64,000 nucleotides of DNA from Lacrimispora amygdalina (GTDB lineage: Bacteria; Bacillota; Clostridia; Lachnospirales; Lachnospiraceae). Shown one piece after another: positions 1 through 8,397 of this stretch; within the stretch, counting starts at the first letter, position 1, and every line of letters begins with the position of its first letter. Below the pieces are notes generated by a model that saw only the letters and a program-made list of their open reading frames with translations, made no database searches and had not been told where the DNA came from. The stretch covers positions 1 through 64,000 of the forward strand of contig NZ_QOHO01000020.1 of NCBI RefSeq assembly GCF_003432035.1, given 5' to 3'. Made by a program: the position numbers and the translations under genes.

Positions 1-282
1 ATGATGATTGGATTATACGTGGACAAATGGTTTGAAAACAAAACCAATGACGGACTATTCCTGTATATGACTCCTCTTCAAATGGAAGAAATGGCATTAA
101 GTTTTCATACCAATATTGTTTCACATATCGCTGCAGACGGGATAAACTACTTACTTTCCAGCAAAATTAATAGTGCTGATGAGGAGAATTTTAGCAAGTG
201 GTATCAATTTCATTTGAAAACATGTGAAGATAGGAGTCTGTTAGGATATAGCCTGCATAGTATGATAATCTTGCGAAAGTGA
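1..282 (+). CDS. SAM-dependent methyltransferase, C-terminal part (5' end outside window)
   Basis: Only the last 93 codons are visible. The ATG at the first base is probably an internal methionine, because the frame is open to the window edge and no ribosome site can be seen. The residues around 66-93 (KWYQFHLKTCEDRSLLGYS, then an Ile/Leu-rich end) resemble the C-terminus of class I SAM-dependent methyltransferases common in Clostridia, where a 'YHLxTCExxxxxGxSxH' pattern closes the protein. The SAM-binding motif I would lie upstream. Substrate unknown. The call rests on tail similarity only. Confidence 0.5.
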   Translation: MMIGLYVDKWFENKTNDGLFLYMTPLQMEEMALSFHTNIVSHIAADGINYLLSSKINSADEENFSKWYQFHLKTCEDRSLLGYSLHSMIILRK

Positions 283-335
283 ATTTTATTTTCTGAGATT
301 TTCCAAATATAAAAATGTTAAATGGGGGAATGAGA

Positions 336-986
336 ATGAATGTAATTAAAATTGAAGGTATATCGGATTCATATCCAGAACCGATAGAGGGTACCTTTGA
401 GTGGTTTTATTGCAAAGAAAGCAATAACAGCTCTTGTGATTTATACGAGGCAGAGGAAATAGTAAAATCCAAAGAGATGTATTCCGGTACGGTGTGCCAC
501 CTGATTCATTATCCCGAGGGTCGGGTTTACAGCCCATTTAAACAAAAGGAGAATGTGTATATTGAACGGCCCGTCTGGGACAAGGGAGCGTTCTATTTTT
601 TAGAGGTTGATTTTTCCAAACAAAAAATACAGATATACAGCTATTTCCCACACAGCCAGAGGCTTGAAATTATAAAAGAATTGCCGTTAGAAATTGTAAA
701 AGATTGCTACAATCTGATGTTAAAAGTGTCCCCTCTTATGCTAACTAGGACTGGCAACGATGGAGTATATGAAATTGTCTGGCCGGAAAATAAAAGAATC
801 GAGATAGGGGATACGGAGAGCCTGCTTTTTCGCGAAGGAAATGATCTTTATTTTTCTGGGTGGTGGGAAGATCCTGAGTATCATGAAAATATTATAATCA
901 GAGATATTGATACGGGTGAGGTAAACGAAAATTATCCCGGTTATCTATGTAAGATGCCTAATGGGGTGTATTGGAGAATTCAATAA
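336..986 (+). CDS. hypothetical protein, 216 aa
   Basis: I do not recognise a family. An in-frame ATG exists at 315, but the GGGGGA at 324-329 sits at proper distance from the ATG at 336, so I start there. The protein has no signal peptide or membrane segment. It is rich in aromatic and acidic residues (for example FSGWWEDPEY near the C-terminus), suggesting a soluble beta-rich domain. It is followed 24 bp later by a second orphan gene in the same direction, so the two are probably co-transcribed. No function is assigned. Confidence 0.65.
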   Translation: MNVIKIEGISDSYPEPIEGTFEWFYCKESNNSSCDLYEAEEIVKSKEMYSGTVCHLIHYPEGRVYSPFKQKENVYIERPVWDKGAFYFLEVDFSKQKIQIYSYFPHSQRLEIIKELPLEIVKDCYNLMLKVSPLMLTRTGNDGVYEIVWPENKRIEIGDTESLLFREGNDLYFSGWWEDPEYHENIIIRDIDTGEVNENYPGYLCKMPNGVYWRIQ

Positions 987-1010
987 ATTTTGTTAAAAGG
1001 AGCAGAAAAA

Positions 1011-1397
1011 ATGACAAGTATTTATTATCAGGCAAATAGAAGTTATCCTCTTACTCAGTCAGAACAGGAGCAGGTTGCCCAGATTTTAAAGGAATGTGAG
1101 AAAAGCTATCCCTTTCCGGAAAGAGGAGAGGCCCTGCGCCAGTATTCCTATGATCCGGCTGATCCAGCATGCATCTTTTCTGGTTCTGCAAAGCTTCCGT
1201 ATCCATATGATGATGATGATGAAACAATGGAAATGCAGACAGAGGCATTATTTTTTCTCATTGAGTGGCTGACCTCGGTTCGCAGAGTGATTCCCGATGC
1301 GCAGTGGGATGCCTCATTAGAGGATGTAGAGCTGATCTGGGATGAAGAAAATGGATATCGGTTGATGACGAATGAAGAATATGAGGATTACTATTAA
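1011..1397 (+). CDS. hypothetical acidic protein, 128 aa
   Basis: The start is ATG 1011 with AAAGGAG at 996-1002; an upstream TTG at 990 overlaps that ribosome site and is rejected. The protein is small and strongly acidic, with a Pro-Tyr-Asp-rich stretch (PYPYDDDDE) and an acidic tail ending NEEYEDYY. No signal peptide or transmembrane helix is visible. It lies 24 bp after the previous hypothetical gene and 30 bp before the GNAT gene, so it is likely in one transcript with them. No family is recognised. Small acidic partner or immunity-like proteins look like this, but that is only an impression. Confidence 0.6.
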   Translation: MTSIYYQANRSYPLTQSEQEQVAQILKECEKSYPFPERGEALRQYSYDPADPACIFSGSAKLPYPYDDDDETMEMQTEALFFLIEWLTSVRRVIPDAQWDASLEDVELIWDEENGYRLMTNEEYEDYY

Positions 1398-1427
1398 TGT
1401 GTATCAGTAAGCGGGAAGAGGTCTTTT

Positions 1428-1847
1428 ATGATTCATATAAGATATGTTCAGGAAGAAGACAGAGCTTTCTGGTTTAAACTGGATAAACATTTGCCGGAGA
1501 GTGAATTTGAGAGAAAGATCAGGGACAAAATGGGGTATGTTTTATTTGAAAATGATGTTCCTGCAGGTCTGTTAAGATATAATCTTTTTTGGGACAATAC
1601 TCCATTTTGCACAATGCTCTATGTGGATTTTGAGAGTCAGGGTAAGGGTTATGGAAGAAAATTAATAGAGTATTGGGAAAAAGATATGAAGACGATGGGG
1701 TATGGAATGCTTATGACTTCCACGCAGGTTGATGAAAATGCCCAGCACTTCTATAGAAAAATGGGATATAAAGGCAGCGGGGGATTGATTATTAATATTC
1801 CGGGGTATGAGCAGCCCATGGAGATGTTTTTTGTTAAAGAAATCTAG
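1428..1847 (+). CDS. GNAT family N-acetyltransferase
   Basis: A 139-residue protein of normal size for a single GNAT domain. Residues 71-76 (QGKGYG) form the acetyl-CoA pyrophosphate-binding motif A, followed by an amphipathic helix and the late motif AQHFYRKMGYK typical of motif B. The family transfers an acetyl group from acetyl-CoA to an amine of a small molecule, peptide or protein; the acceptor cannot be read from sequence. The gene sits between a hypothetical gene and an EFR1 ferredoxin with short gaps (30 and 18 bp), suggesting an operon of unrelated small enzymes. Confidence 0.85.
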   Translation: MIHIRYVQEEDRAFWFKLDKHLPESEFERKIRDKMGYVLFENDVPAGLLRYNLFWDNTPFCTMLYVDFESQGKGYGRKLIEYWEKDMKTMGYGMLMTSTQVDENAQHFYRKMGYKGSGGLIINIPGYEQPMEMFFVKEI

Positions 1848-1865
1848 GAAGCGGATTGTGAAAAT

Positions 1866-2654
1866 ATGAAGACGGAAATTATTTATTTTTCTGCAACAGG
1901 TACAACAAAAGCAATTGTTACGGCAATTTCAAATGGTTTAAACGGTAAAGTTCATTTTACTGATATTACTCTGCCTGATAAACGAAAAGATGTTTTAACA
2001 GTTGACAGTGATTTAGTAATTATAGCAATACCGGTTTACGGGGAAAGAATTCCTCATTTTTTGTTTGATTATATAAAACAATTACAGGGGAACGGAACAC
2101 TCCTTGCAGCCGTCTCAGTTTATGGAAATATGGGATTTGGAATCAGTCTGGAACAATTTAAAAATTTTGCGGAGATGAACAAATTCAGACTGATTGCTGC
2201 AGGGGCATTTATTGGTCAGCATACTTATGCCTCCAATGAGGCTCCTGTTGCCTATGGCAGACCGGATGTACAGGATATGCAGCAGGCTGAGCTTTTTGCT
2301 GAGAGTATTCAAAAGAAAATTGATATGGGTAATTTTGCGTGTCCTGAAATACCAAAATGTATGCTGCCGGGATTTATAACAGAACTTCCGGATTCGGGGA
2401 CAAGGTTTCTGGTCAGGCAGCCCCGGATATATAGGACTTCCTGCAATTCCTGTGGAGCTTGTGTGCAGAAATGTCCGGTGGGTGCCATTGACCCCGAAAC
2501 CTTAAAGATTAGTGAAAATAAATGTCTTCGTTGTTATGCATGTGTGAAAGTCTGCCCGAAAGCCGCCAGAACAGCCAGACTGCGTCTTCCTTTTTTTAGA
2601 ACCATATTTTACCATGCAGGCATGAAAAGAAAGGAAAATCAGATATTTTTATAA
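1866..2654 (+). CDS. EFR1 family flavodoxin-ferredoxin fusion
   Basis: 262 residues. The N-terminal half is flavodoxin-like: strand IIYFSATGTT (residues 5-14) gives the FMN phosphate loop. The C-terminus carries two 4Fe-4S motifs, CxxCxxCxxxCP at C193/196/199/203 and C220/223/226/230. This architecture defines EFR1-type electron-transfer proteins of anaerobes, which shuttle low-potential electrons in the cytoplasm; the partner enzyme is unknown. The stop codon overlaps the start of a small hairpin, and a convergent gene begins 15 bp further on. Confidence 0.85.
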   Translation: MKTEIIYFSATGTTKAIVTAISNGLNGKVHFTDITLPDKRKDVLTVDSDLVIIAIPVYGERIPHFLFDYIKQLQGNGTLLAAVSVYGNMGFGISLEQFKNFAEMNKFRLIAAGAFIGQHTYASNEAPVAYGRPDVQDMQQAELFAESIQKKIDMGNFACPEIPKCMLPGFITELPDSGTRFLVRQPRIYRTSCNSCGACVQKCPVGAIDPETLKISENKCLRCYACVKVCPKAARTARLRLPFFRTIFYHAGMKRKENQIFL

Positions 2655-2670
2655 ATGCAGGCATGCATTT
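2653..2670. terminator. weak bidirectional hairpin between convergent genes
   Basis: Perfect 7-bp stem AAATGCA / TGCATTT with a GGCA loop between the convergent EFR1 and HXXEE genes. T-rich sequence lies on both sides but there is no long uninterrupted T-run, so termination strength is uncertain. Confidence 0.4.
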
Positions 2671-3188
2671 TATTCCGATTCTCCTGCAAGTCCTGCCAGC
2701 TGGTGTATGTTCTTATGAAGTAATTTCATATTCCCAAATGCGAAAACCAGGCCGGCTATGACCCAGAGTGTTATCTCAACTGCTGAGTAATTTAAGATCC
2801 TCTGCGCAAGAATCAGGATGTAACAACAGGGAAACAGTGTCAGCCAAGCGGTGACTTCTCCAGGCACGTAATGCCGGTAAGACAGGGGCAGCAGGACAAT
2901 ATGGAATAGAACAAGATGAATAATATTCGCTGTCAGCAGGCCGTACCATAAACCATAAAAGCCAGTGATATTTCCAAGCAAGGTAGCAAGAATCCATAAA
3001 ATCAGTTCCTCAAATACCCCCACAGCCAGGCCTGATGTGCTTTTGGTGTTGCCGAACGGTGTAATGGGAAGTGGGATAAATTGTTTTAATTCCTTTTTAC
3101 ACCACTGTTTTGCTTTAATAATCTCTTCCATATCATGTACAATAAATAATAACGGGAATAACCAGGTAAACCATCTTAATTCATTCAT
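2670..3188 (-). CDS. HXXEE domain-containing integral membrane protein
   Basis: 172 residues, mostly hydrophobic, with about four to five predicted membrane helices. The first helix carries H18-D-M-E-E22, the HxxEE signature of this family, whose role is not established; the conserved His and Glu residues could bind metal. The start ATG at 3188 is preceded (on the minus strand) by GGAGAG. It is divergent from a TetR-type regulator 148 bp away, so it is the obvious candidate target of that repressor. Confidence 0.75.
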   Translation of the reverse strand: MNELRWFTWLFPLLFIVHDMEEIIKAKQWCKKELKQFIPLPITPFGNTKSTSGLAVGVFEELILWILATLLGNITGFYGLWYGLLTANIIHLVLFHIVLLPLSYRHYVPGEVTAWLTLFPCCYILILAQRILNYSAVEITLWVIAGLVFAFGNMKLLHKNIHQLAGLAGESE

Positions 3189-3271
3189 AATTGCATCTCT
3201 CCTTTTTTGATTATTATTTTAATCAAATGGCAGAAAGTTTCAATCAACAGAATTTTATCCGTTATATACAT

Positions 3272-3300
3272 AAGCTACAAAACAATATATAATGTTGCTT
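3272..3300. promoter_or_regulatory. possible TetR operator, imperfect inverted repeat
   Basis: In the divergent intergenic region, an imperfect palindrome begins AAGC and ends GCTT, with an inner AACA...TGTT pair around an AT-only centre. Its size (about 29 bp) and position between the two start codons suit a TetR-family operator. The AT-rich context makes chance symmetry possible. Confidence 0.35.
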
Positions 3301-3336
3301 ATTTATATATAAAAATAATATTGGGAAGGAATATAT

Positions 3337-3906
3337 ATGAACCAGAATGATTTACGTGTGAAAAAGACCAGAAAAAATATTGAGAATGCGTTTATTGCCT
3401 TGTTGATGGAAAAGGATTTTCATAAAATAACGGTTCAGGATATTCTTGACCGTGCTTTAATTAACCGTTCCACATTTTATAAGCACTATATGGACAAATA
3501 TCAGCTTGCTGAAACTCTCTGCGATGAAGTATTTGAATTTTTAAAGGCGGCTGTCAGAGAGCGGTTTGACTGCGATACAACAGAACATATCCTTATGGTA
3601 CTTAAACCAGTGTATCAGATTTTATCTGACAGGAAAGAGGAAATCCTGGCCCTTTTTACCATTCATACAGAATCCATTCATTTATATGAAGATATGTACG
3701 ATTTCTTACAGAAGAGTTTTTATGAGAGACAGAAAATGACAAACAGAAAGTCGTTGGAGTTGTTGGATTATTTGTCTAATTTATATGCGGCTCTTGTATT
3801 GACTGCAATGAAATGGTGCCTGAAAAATGAGGGGTATGAGGAACTGACCAGGCATACGCAGCTCTTTCAGCATCTGAAAAAAGTATTTGATTACCCTGGC
3901 GAGTGA
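3337..3906 (+). CDS. TetR/AcrR family transcriptional regulator
   Basis: 189 residues. The N-terminal helix-turn-helix runs from about residue 8 to 55 (KTRKNIENAF, then ITVQDILDRALINRSTFYKHY), a textbook TetR DNA-binding domain with the STFYKHY recognition helix. The C-terminal half is helical and would bind the inducer. The start has GGGAAGG upstream. It is divergent from the HXXEE membrane protein gene, the likely regulated partner. The ligand is unknown. Confidence 0.88.
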   Translation: MNQNDLRVKKTRKNIENAFIALLMEKDFHKITVQDILDRALINRSTFYKHYMDKYQLAETLCDEVFEFLKAAVRERFDCDTTEHILMVLKPVYQILSDRKEEILALFTIHTESIHLYEDMYDFLQKSFYERQKMTNRKSLELLDYLSNLYAALVLTAMKWCLKNEGYEELTRHTQLFQHLKKVFDYPGE

Positions 3907-3946
3907 GAAAACAGATTGTCAGTTGGTGGTGGTGGAAATAATCAGG

Positions 3947-3993
3947 CGGCCGGAATTCTCCATTTACTGATAGAAACGGATGAATCCGGCCGC
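3947..3993. terminator. GC-rich hairpin between convergent TetR and ATPase genes
   Basis: CGGCCGGAATTC at 3947-3958 pairs with GAATCCGGCCG at 3982-3992 with one bulge, leaving a 23-nt loop. It lies between convergent genes. No T-run follows on the plus strand, so it is a weak candidate for a bidirectional terminator. Confidence 0.35.
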
Positions 3994-4001
3994 TCATATA
4001 A

Positions 4002-6641
4002 TTATCTGCGTTTCATTAATTTTACGATTTCCATAATCGGTATGATTGTGACTGCAATCAGTACAGCTACAGCATATTCCATAAGTGAGATATGCTCGAA
4101 CGAGAACGCATTTCTTAAAAATGGAATGTAAATAACTGATGTTGTTAAAATGAAGGACATAAACAAAGAACTGTTCAGAAATCTATTCTTTGACTTTAAA
4201 TGAAAAATGGAACTGTTTCTGGAACGCATATTAAAGGAATGAAACATCTCAAGCAGAGACAATGTAAGAAAAGCCATTGTCATGCCGTCTGCGCTTTTTG
4301 CGATTTCCCAGGCTCCGCTTTCCACATAATGCCCCACAAAGTAGGCTGTCAGCGTCAGGAGTGCAATAACAAAGCCCTGAAATGCAATATCAATACCTAC
4401 CCCATCAGAAAAGATGCTGTCTTCAGGGTTTCTTGGAGCGCGTTTCATGATATCAGCTTCTTCCGTTTCCATGCCCAGTCCGATAGCAGGGAAACCGTCT
4501 GTGATCAGGTTGATCCATAGTAAATGGACTGGTTTTAAGATGATAAAGCCCATGAGGCTGGCGGCAAATACTGCAATCACTTCTGCTAAGTTCGAGGAGA
4601 GCAGGAACTGAATTGATTTACGTATATTATCATAGATCCGGCGTCCTTCGGCTACTGCTGCAACAATGGTGGCGAAATTGTCATCTGCCAGAACCATATC
4701 CGCAACATCCTTTGTGACATCAGTTCCCGTAATACCCATTCCAACACCGATATCCGCTTCTTTGATTGCGGGGGCATCGTTAACTCCGTCTCCAGTCATG
4801 GCAGTCACTTTAGAGAGCTTCTTCCATGTTTTCACAATACGGACTTTATGCTCAGGCTGTACTCTGGCATAGACGGAAAAGTTCGTAATCTTTTTCTCCA
4901 GTTCCTCATCTGATAATTTTTCCAGTTCCCCTCCTGTAATAGCCATGCTTTCATTTTCCAGAATTCCAAGTTCTTTTGCTATGGCTACGGCAGTGTCTTT
5001 ATGATCCCCTGTAATCATAATGGGGCGGATACTGGCATTCTGACATTCCCTGATGGCCGCTTTTACTTCTGGACGGACGGGATCGATCATACCGGAAAGT
5101 CCAAGATAGATCAGCTCACTCTCCAGTGCTTCTGGTGCGAAAGCAGGCGGGGCGTCTTCCCACTCCCGCATGGAAGCGCATAAAACACGAAGTGCACGGT
5201 CAGCCATGGCCTTGTTGGCCTGTACGATATCATAGCGGATATCATCTGTCATGTTTACGATGCTTCCATTCATGTATGCCTTGCTGCAGCATTTTAATAC
5301 CTCATCAGGGGCGCCCTTTGTAAACTGGATTATGGTACCGTCTTTCTTTTTGTGTACAGTAGACATCATCTTTCTTACGGAATCAAACGGCGCTTCTCCG
5401 ATTCGCTCATAATCTCTGGCGAGTACCGGCTTTGATAAACTGTTTTTATATGCATCGTTTACCAGGGCGCATTCCGTAGGTTCACCTACTGCCTGAAGGC
5501 TGTCCGGGTCAAGAACTGCATCAGAACAGAGTGCCATTGCTGTCATGAGAAGAGGCTCATCTGAAGTGGAATGTTCAACCACAGTCATCTTATTTTGTGT
5601 TAGAGTTCCGGTCTTATCCGAACAGATAATCTGAGTGCAGCCCAAGGTTTCTACAGCTGTCAGTTTTCTGACAATTGCATGTTTGTGGGACATTTTTGTT
5701 ACGCCTATGGACAGAAGTATGGTTACTACAGCTGCCAGGCCTTCCGGAATTGCGGCAACAGCCAGTGAAACAGCAATCATGAAGGTATCAATCAGTTCTT
5801 CCAGATGAATGCCGTTTCCGGAAAAACCGGTTCTTAAAATGTTTACAGCAAACATTAAGGCACAAATCCCCAGAACCATGATGGACAATACCCTGGAAAG
5901 CTGATTAAGCTTGATCTGAAGGGGAGTTTCTTCATCTTTGGCAGTATTGAGGGCATCCGCAATATGGCCGATCTCCGTTTCCATTCCGGTATAGCAGACG
6001 ACGGCCTTTCCACGGCCGTAAACGATAGTAGATCCGGTATAGATCATGTTTTTTCTGTCTGCCAGAGCAACTTCCCCATTTTTGGCATTAATTACATCGC
6101 TGTGTTTGGAAACGGAGACAGATTCGCCTGTCAGCGCGGCTTCTTCTGCTTTTAAGCTTGCGCTTTCCAAAACCCGGGAATCGGCAGGGACCGAGTCTCC
6201 TGCCTCCAGAACTATGATGTCGCCGGGAACGAGCTGCTCTGAGCGGATAATTTCTAGTTTGTCATTTCGGATTACCTTTGACGTAGCTGCCGTCATCTCC
6301 TGCAGGGATGCAATGGCAGATTCGGCTTTGGATTCCTGATAAACTCCAAGAATTGCATTAATAACAACTACCAGGAGAATGATAACCGTATCAATTAATC
6401 CTTCCCCCTCATAAAAAGAGGTGACTCCGGAGATAACTGCAGCAGCAATCAGGACAATTGTCATAAAGTTGGAAAGTTCTTTTAAAAATTTTTTGAAGAG
6501 ACTTGCTTTTTTTCCCTCTTTTAATTTGTTTAAACCATATTTCTCCTGGCGTTCTACAACCTGGGCTTCGGTAAGTCCCTGAGGAGATGTCTCAAGCTGG
6601 ATTATAACTTCATTGGATTCCAATAAGTATTCTTTTTGCAT
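4002..6641 (-). CDS. calcium-type P-type ATPase (type IIA)
   Basis: 879 residues, full length for the family. Visible elements are the cation ATPase N-terminal domain, the actuator motif TGES (171-174), the M4 segment AAIPEGL with E300, the phosphorylation site SDKTGTLT with D342, the hinge TGDGVNDAPA, M5 SSNLAEV, and M6 NLITDG. The M4 Glu, M5 Asn/Glu, M6 Asn/Asp and an M8 Glu (LLEMF) match the two Ca2+ sites of SERCA-type pumps, so Ca2+ export driven by ATP is the best prediction. The canonical PEGLP has A in place of the last P. It stands alone, separated by a terminator from the RpiR gene upstream. Confidence 0.9.
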   Translation of the reverse strand: MQKEYLLESNEVIIQLETSPQGLTEAQVVERQEKYGLNKLKEGKKASLFKKFLKELSNFMTIVLIAAAVISGVTSFYEGEGLIDTVIILLVVVINAILGVYQESKAESAIASLQEMTAATSKVIRNDKLEIIRSEQLVPGDIIVLEAGDSVPADSRVLESASLKAEEAALTGESVSVSKHSDVINAKNGEVALADRKNMIYTGSTIVYGRGKAVVCYTGMETEIGHIADALNTAKDEETPLQIKLNQLSRVLSIMVLGICALMFAVNILRTGFSGNGIHLEELIDTFMIAVSLAVAAIPEGLAAVVTILLSIGVTKMSHKHAIVRKLTAVETLGCTQIICSDKTGTLTQNKMTVVEHSTSDEPLLMTAMALCSDAVLDPDSLQAVGEPTECALVNDAYKNSLSKPVLARDYERIGEAPFDSVRKMMSTVHKKKDGTIIQFTKGAPDEVLKCCSKAYMNGSIVNMTDDIRYDIVQANKAMADRALRVLCASMREWEDAPPAFAPEALESELIYLGLSGMIDPVRPEVKAAIRECQNASIRPIMITGDHKDTAVAIAKELGILENESMAITGGELEKLSDEELEKKITNFSVYARVQPEHKVRIVKTWKKLSKVTAMTGDGVNDAPAIKEADIGVGMGITGTDVTKDVADMVLADDNFATIVAAVAEGRRIYDNIRKSIQFLLSSNLAEVIAVFAASLMGFIILKPVHLLWINLITDGFPAIGLGMETEEADIMKRAPRNPEDSIFSDGVGIDIAFQGFVIALLTLTAYFVGHYVESGAWEIAKSADGMTMAFLTLSLLEMFHSFNMRSRNSSIFHLKSKNRFLNSSLFMSFILTTSVIYIPFLRNAFSFEHISLMEYAVAVLIAVTIIPIMEIVKLMKRR

Positions 6642-6774
6642 TGTTTTTCTCCTATAAATTATTTGTATGTTGTTTGATCAATGATAGATAGTGTTTCCCT
6701 TTTTTTCTTTAATTATCACAATTTATTAATCTCCATCCTGCAATGGAAAGCTTTAACGTGCGCTGATTAAGGCT

Positions 6775-6820
6775 AAAGAACCCACAGTTTTACTGTTGTA
6801 AGGCTGTGGGTTCTTTTTTT
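6775..6820. terminator. Rho-independent terminator
   Basis: A 13-bp stem, AAAGAACCCACAG (6775-6787) with CTGTGGGTTCTTT (6804-6816), then a T-run on the plus strand to 6820. On the minus strand the arm itself gives a short T-run, so it can end the RpiR transcript before the ATPase gene. Confidence 0.75.
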
Positions 6821-6835
6821 ACATGTATTTACACA

Positions 6836-7705
6836 CTATAGAAGATCCATAAATTTTTGAAGTCCGTCCCTTGTGTCATCACTGTTTAATTTGGAATAGG
6901 ATGCAGCCTTCTGGAAGAACTGGAATGATTTCACATCCTCCGACAGAAAATTATGGAACAGCATATCAAAGAGAACCAGTATGAGGATTTCCCTTGTTAT
7001 GGTGTTGCTGCTTAAAAGCAGATCTGTCTTTGGAATCAGAAGGATGATATTGGCATAGGGAGAGCAGAGGGATTTCTCATAATTGGTAATGAGCAGGACA
7101 CTGCTGCCGTTTTTCTTAAAATCAGCCAGTATGGAAGCCAGCTGTCTGTGATTTCCGGAGAGAGAGATGGTGATAAAGAGATCAGTCTCCTGAGAAAGAC
7201 TCTGATATAACTTCAGTGTATCATAGTTGGTAAGCGCCTGCACAGTAAGACCCAGAGTCATAAATTTGTGGGCGATTATTTCCGCTATGTTCTGATTGAA
7301 ATTCAGTCCGATAATAAAGATCCGCCGTGATTTTAACATCAGCTCTCTGGTATGGCTGATATCCGCAGGGTTGGTTAAGTGAAACAGGCTGTCTAAGAGC
7401 ATCTTGTAGTCGTTGAGCAGGGCGGAGTAGTCGGAATGATTGACGGAGGAAGAACTTTTGTCGATCTCCTTCTGCATGGTATATTTTAATTCATTCAGGC
7501 CTGAGTACCCTACTTTTTGGGCAAAACGTATGATGCTGGCGTCGGAAGTTCCAATTTCCTTTGCCAGTTCCTGGGCACTGAGCTCAATGAATTTCATTGT
7601 AGATTTTTTGATGTATTGTACGATTTTCCAGTCCGTTTTGGTGAATTGGTTGGACATGCCGTCAATACGGGCCATTAAGGTAAACAGTTCATAGTTTTCT
7701 GTCAT
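6836..7705 (-). CDS. MurR/RpiR family transcriptional regulator, probable control of the dga operon
   Basis: 289 residues. An N-terminal HTH_6 domain (about 20-95, with FIELSAQELAKEIGTSDASIIRFAQKVGY) is followed by a C-terminal SIS sugar-phosphate-binding domain (about 125-255). RpiR proteins sense phosphosugars. This gene is divergent from the PTS-DgaEF operon, 274 bp away, so it is very likely the local regulator, with a phosphorylated amino-sugar acid as candidate ligand. In Salmonella the equivalent operon uses a sigma-54 activator instead, so the regulator has been exchanged. Confidence 0.88.
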   Translation of the reverse strand: MTENYELFTLMARIDGMSNQFTKTDWKIVQYIKKSTMKFIELSAQELAKEIGTSDASIIRFAQKVGYSGLNELKYTMQKEIDKSSSSVNHSDYSALLNDYKMLLDSLFHLTNPADISHTRELMLKSRRIFIIGLNFNQNIAEIIAHKFMTLGLTVQALTNYDTLKLYQSLSQETDLFITISLSGNHRQLASILADFKKNGSSVLLITNYEKSLCSPYANIILLIPKTDLLLSSNTITREILILVLFDMLFHNFLSEDVKSFQFFQKAASYSKLNSDDTRDGLQKFMDLL

Positions 7706-7792
7706 TTGAAATACAGCCTTCCTTTCAATCTTCCCGGAAAAGGGAAGCCGTCTTGTTATTTCTGTAGTAGTTATGTAGTGAATTTCAGATTA

Positions 7793-7822
7793 AGTATATC
7801 ATATTTCTGATTTATAATTCAA
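7793..7822 (-). promoter_or_regulatory. promoter of the RpiR regulator gene
   Basis: On the minus strand TTGAAT (7822-7817), an 18-nt spacer and TATACT (7798-7793) form a sigma-A promoter about 90 bp upstream of the RpiR start. It lies back to back with the dga promoter, which allows joint regulation. Confidence 0.55.
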
Positions 7823-7904
7823 TATTCCTTGATTAAAAAAGTTATAATTACAAAAAAGTAGCAAAATACATAAATAAAACTGTGAAAATAATATAGATAC
7901 AATA

Positions 7905-7940
7905 TTGACATAAAAAATGTAGTATGCTACAATTCGAATT
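7905..7940 (+). promoter_or_regulatory. dga operon sigma-A promoter with overlapping palindrome
   Basis: TTGACA (7905-7910), 17-nt spacer, TACAAT (7928-7933) is a near-consensus housekeeping promoter. The perfect 10-bp palindrome AATTCGAATT (7931-7940) overlaps the -10 and start site, a position suited to an RpiR repressor operator. No -24/-12 sigma-54 promoter is seen. Confidence 0.65.
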
Positions 7941-7979
7941 ACAAAAGGAAATACAAAATGTTAGATGAGGAGGTACGAT

Positions 7980-8396
7980 ATGGAGAAACCGCAGATTTTG
8001 CTCTTAACTCACGGAGGCTGGGGAAAGGCGCTGACGGAAAGTCTGAAAATGATTATGGGAAGCGTTGATTTTGTTCATGAGATCCCGCTTCTGCCGGAGG
8101 TTACGTTTGCAGAGTATTACGCCAAGGTGGATGAATATGCAGCCGGGATGCCGGAAAAATCCCTGATTTTTACGGATGTATTTGGCGGAACAACCACCAA
8201 TGCAGGTGCAAAGATCGGACGGGAGCGGAATATTAAGGTGGTTTCAGGACTGAATGCGCCACTCATGATTGAAGCCTGTACCCAGATCCAGTACACCGGA
8301 GACTGCAACTTTGAAGTGGTTTTGCAGCAGGGGCAGTCATCAATCATTGATGTGATCAGTGAGGTCACAAAGTCAATGGGAAAAAAGGAGAGTTAG
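7980..8396 (+). CDS. PTS mannose-family EIIA component (D-glucosaminate type)
   Basis: 138 residues. The start is ATG 7980 with AGGAGG at 7968-7973; the in-frame ATG at 7965 overlaps that site. The strand LLLTHGGWG holds H11, the residue phosphorylated by HPr in EIIA-Man proteins. It receives phosphate and passes it to the EIIB encoded next, whose start follows this gene's stop with a single base between. First gene of a six-gene operon matching Salmonella dgaABCDEF in order. Confidence 0.88.
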   Translation: MEKPQILLLTHGGWGKALTESLKMIMGSVDFVHEIPLLPEVTFAEYYAKVDEYAAGMPEKSLIFTDVFGGTTTNAGAKIGRERNIKVVSGLNAPLMIEACTQIQYTGDCNFEVVLQQGQSSIIDVISEVTKSMGKKES

Positions 8397-8397
8397 A

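Noticed and set aside
4200-6339. Several plus-strand open frames of 60-106 codons opposite the P-type ATPase gene
   Set aside because: They lie antisense to a full-length conserved ATPase, lack ribosome sites and have no recognisable domains.
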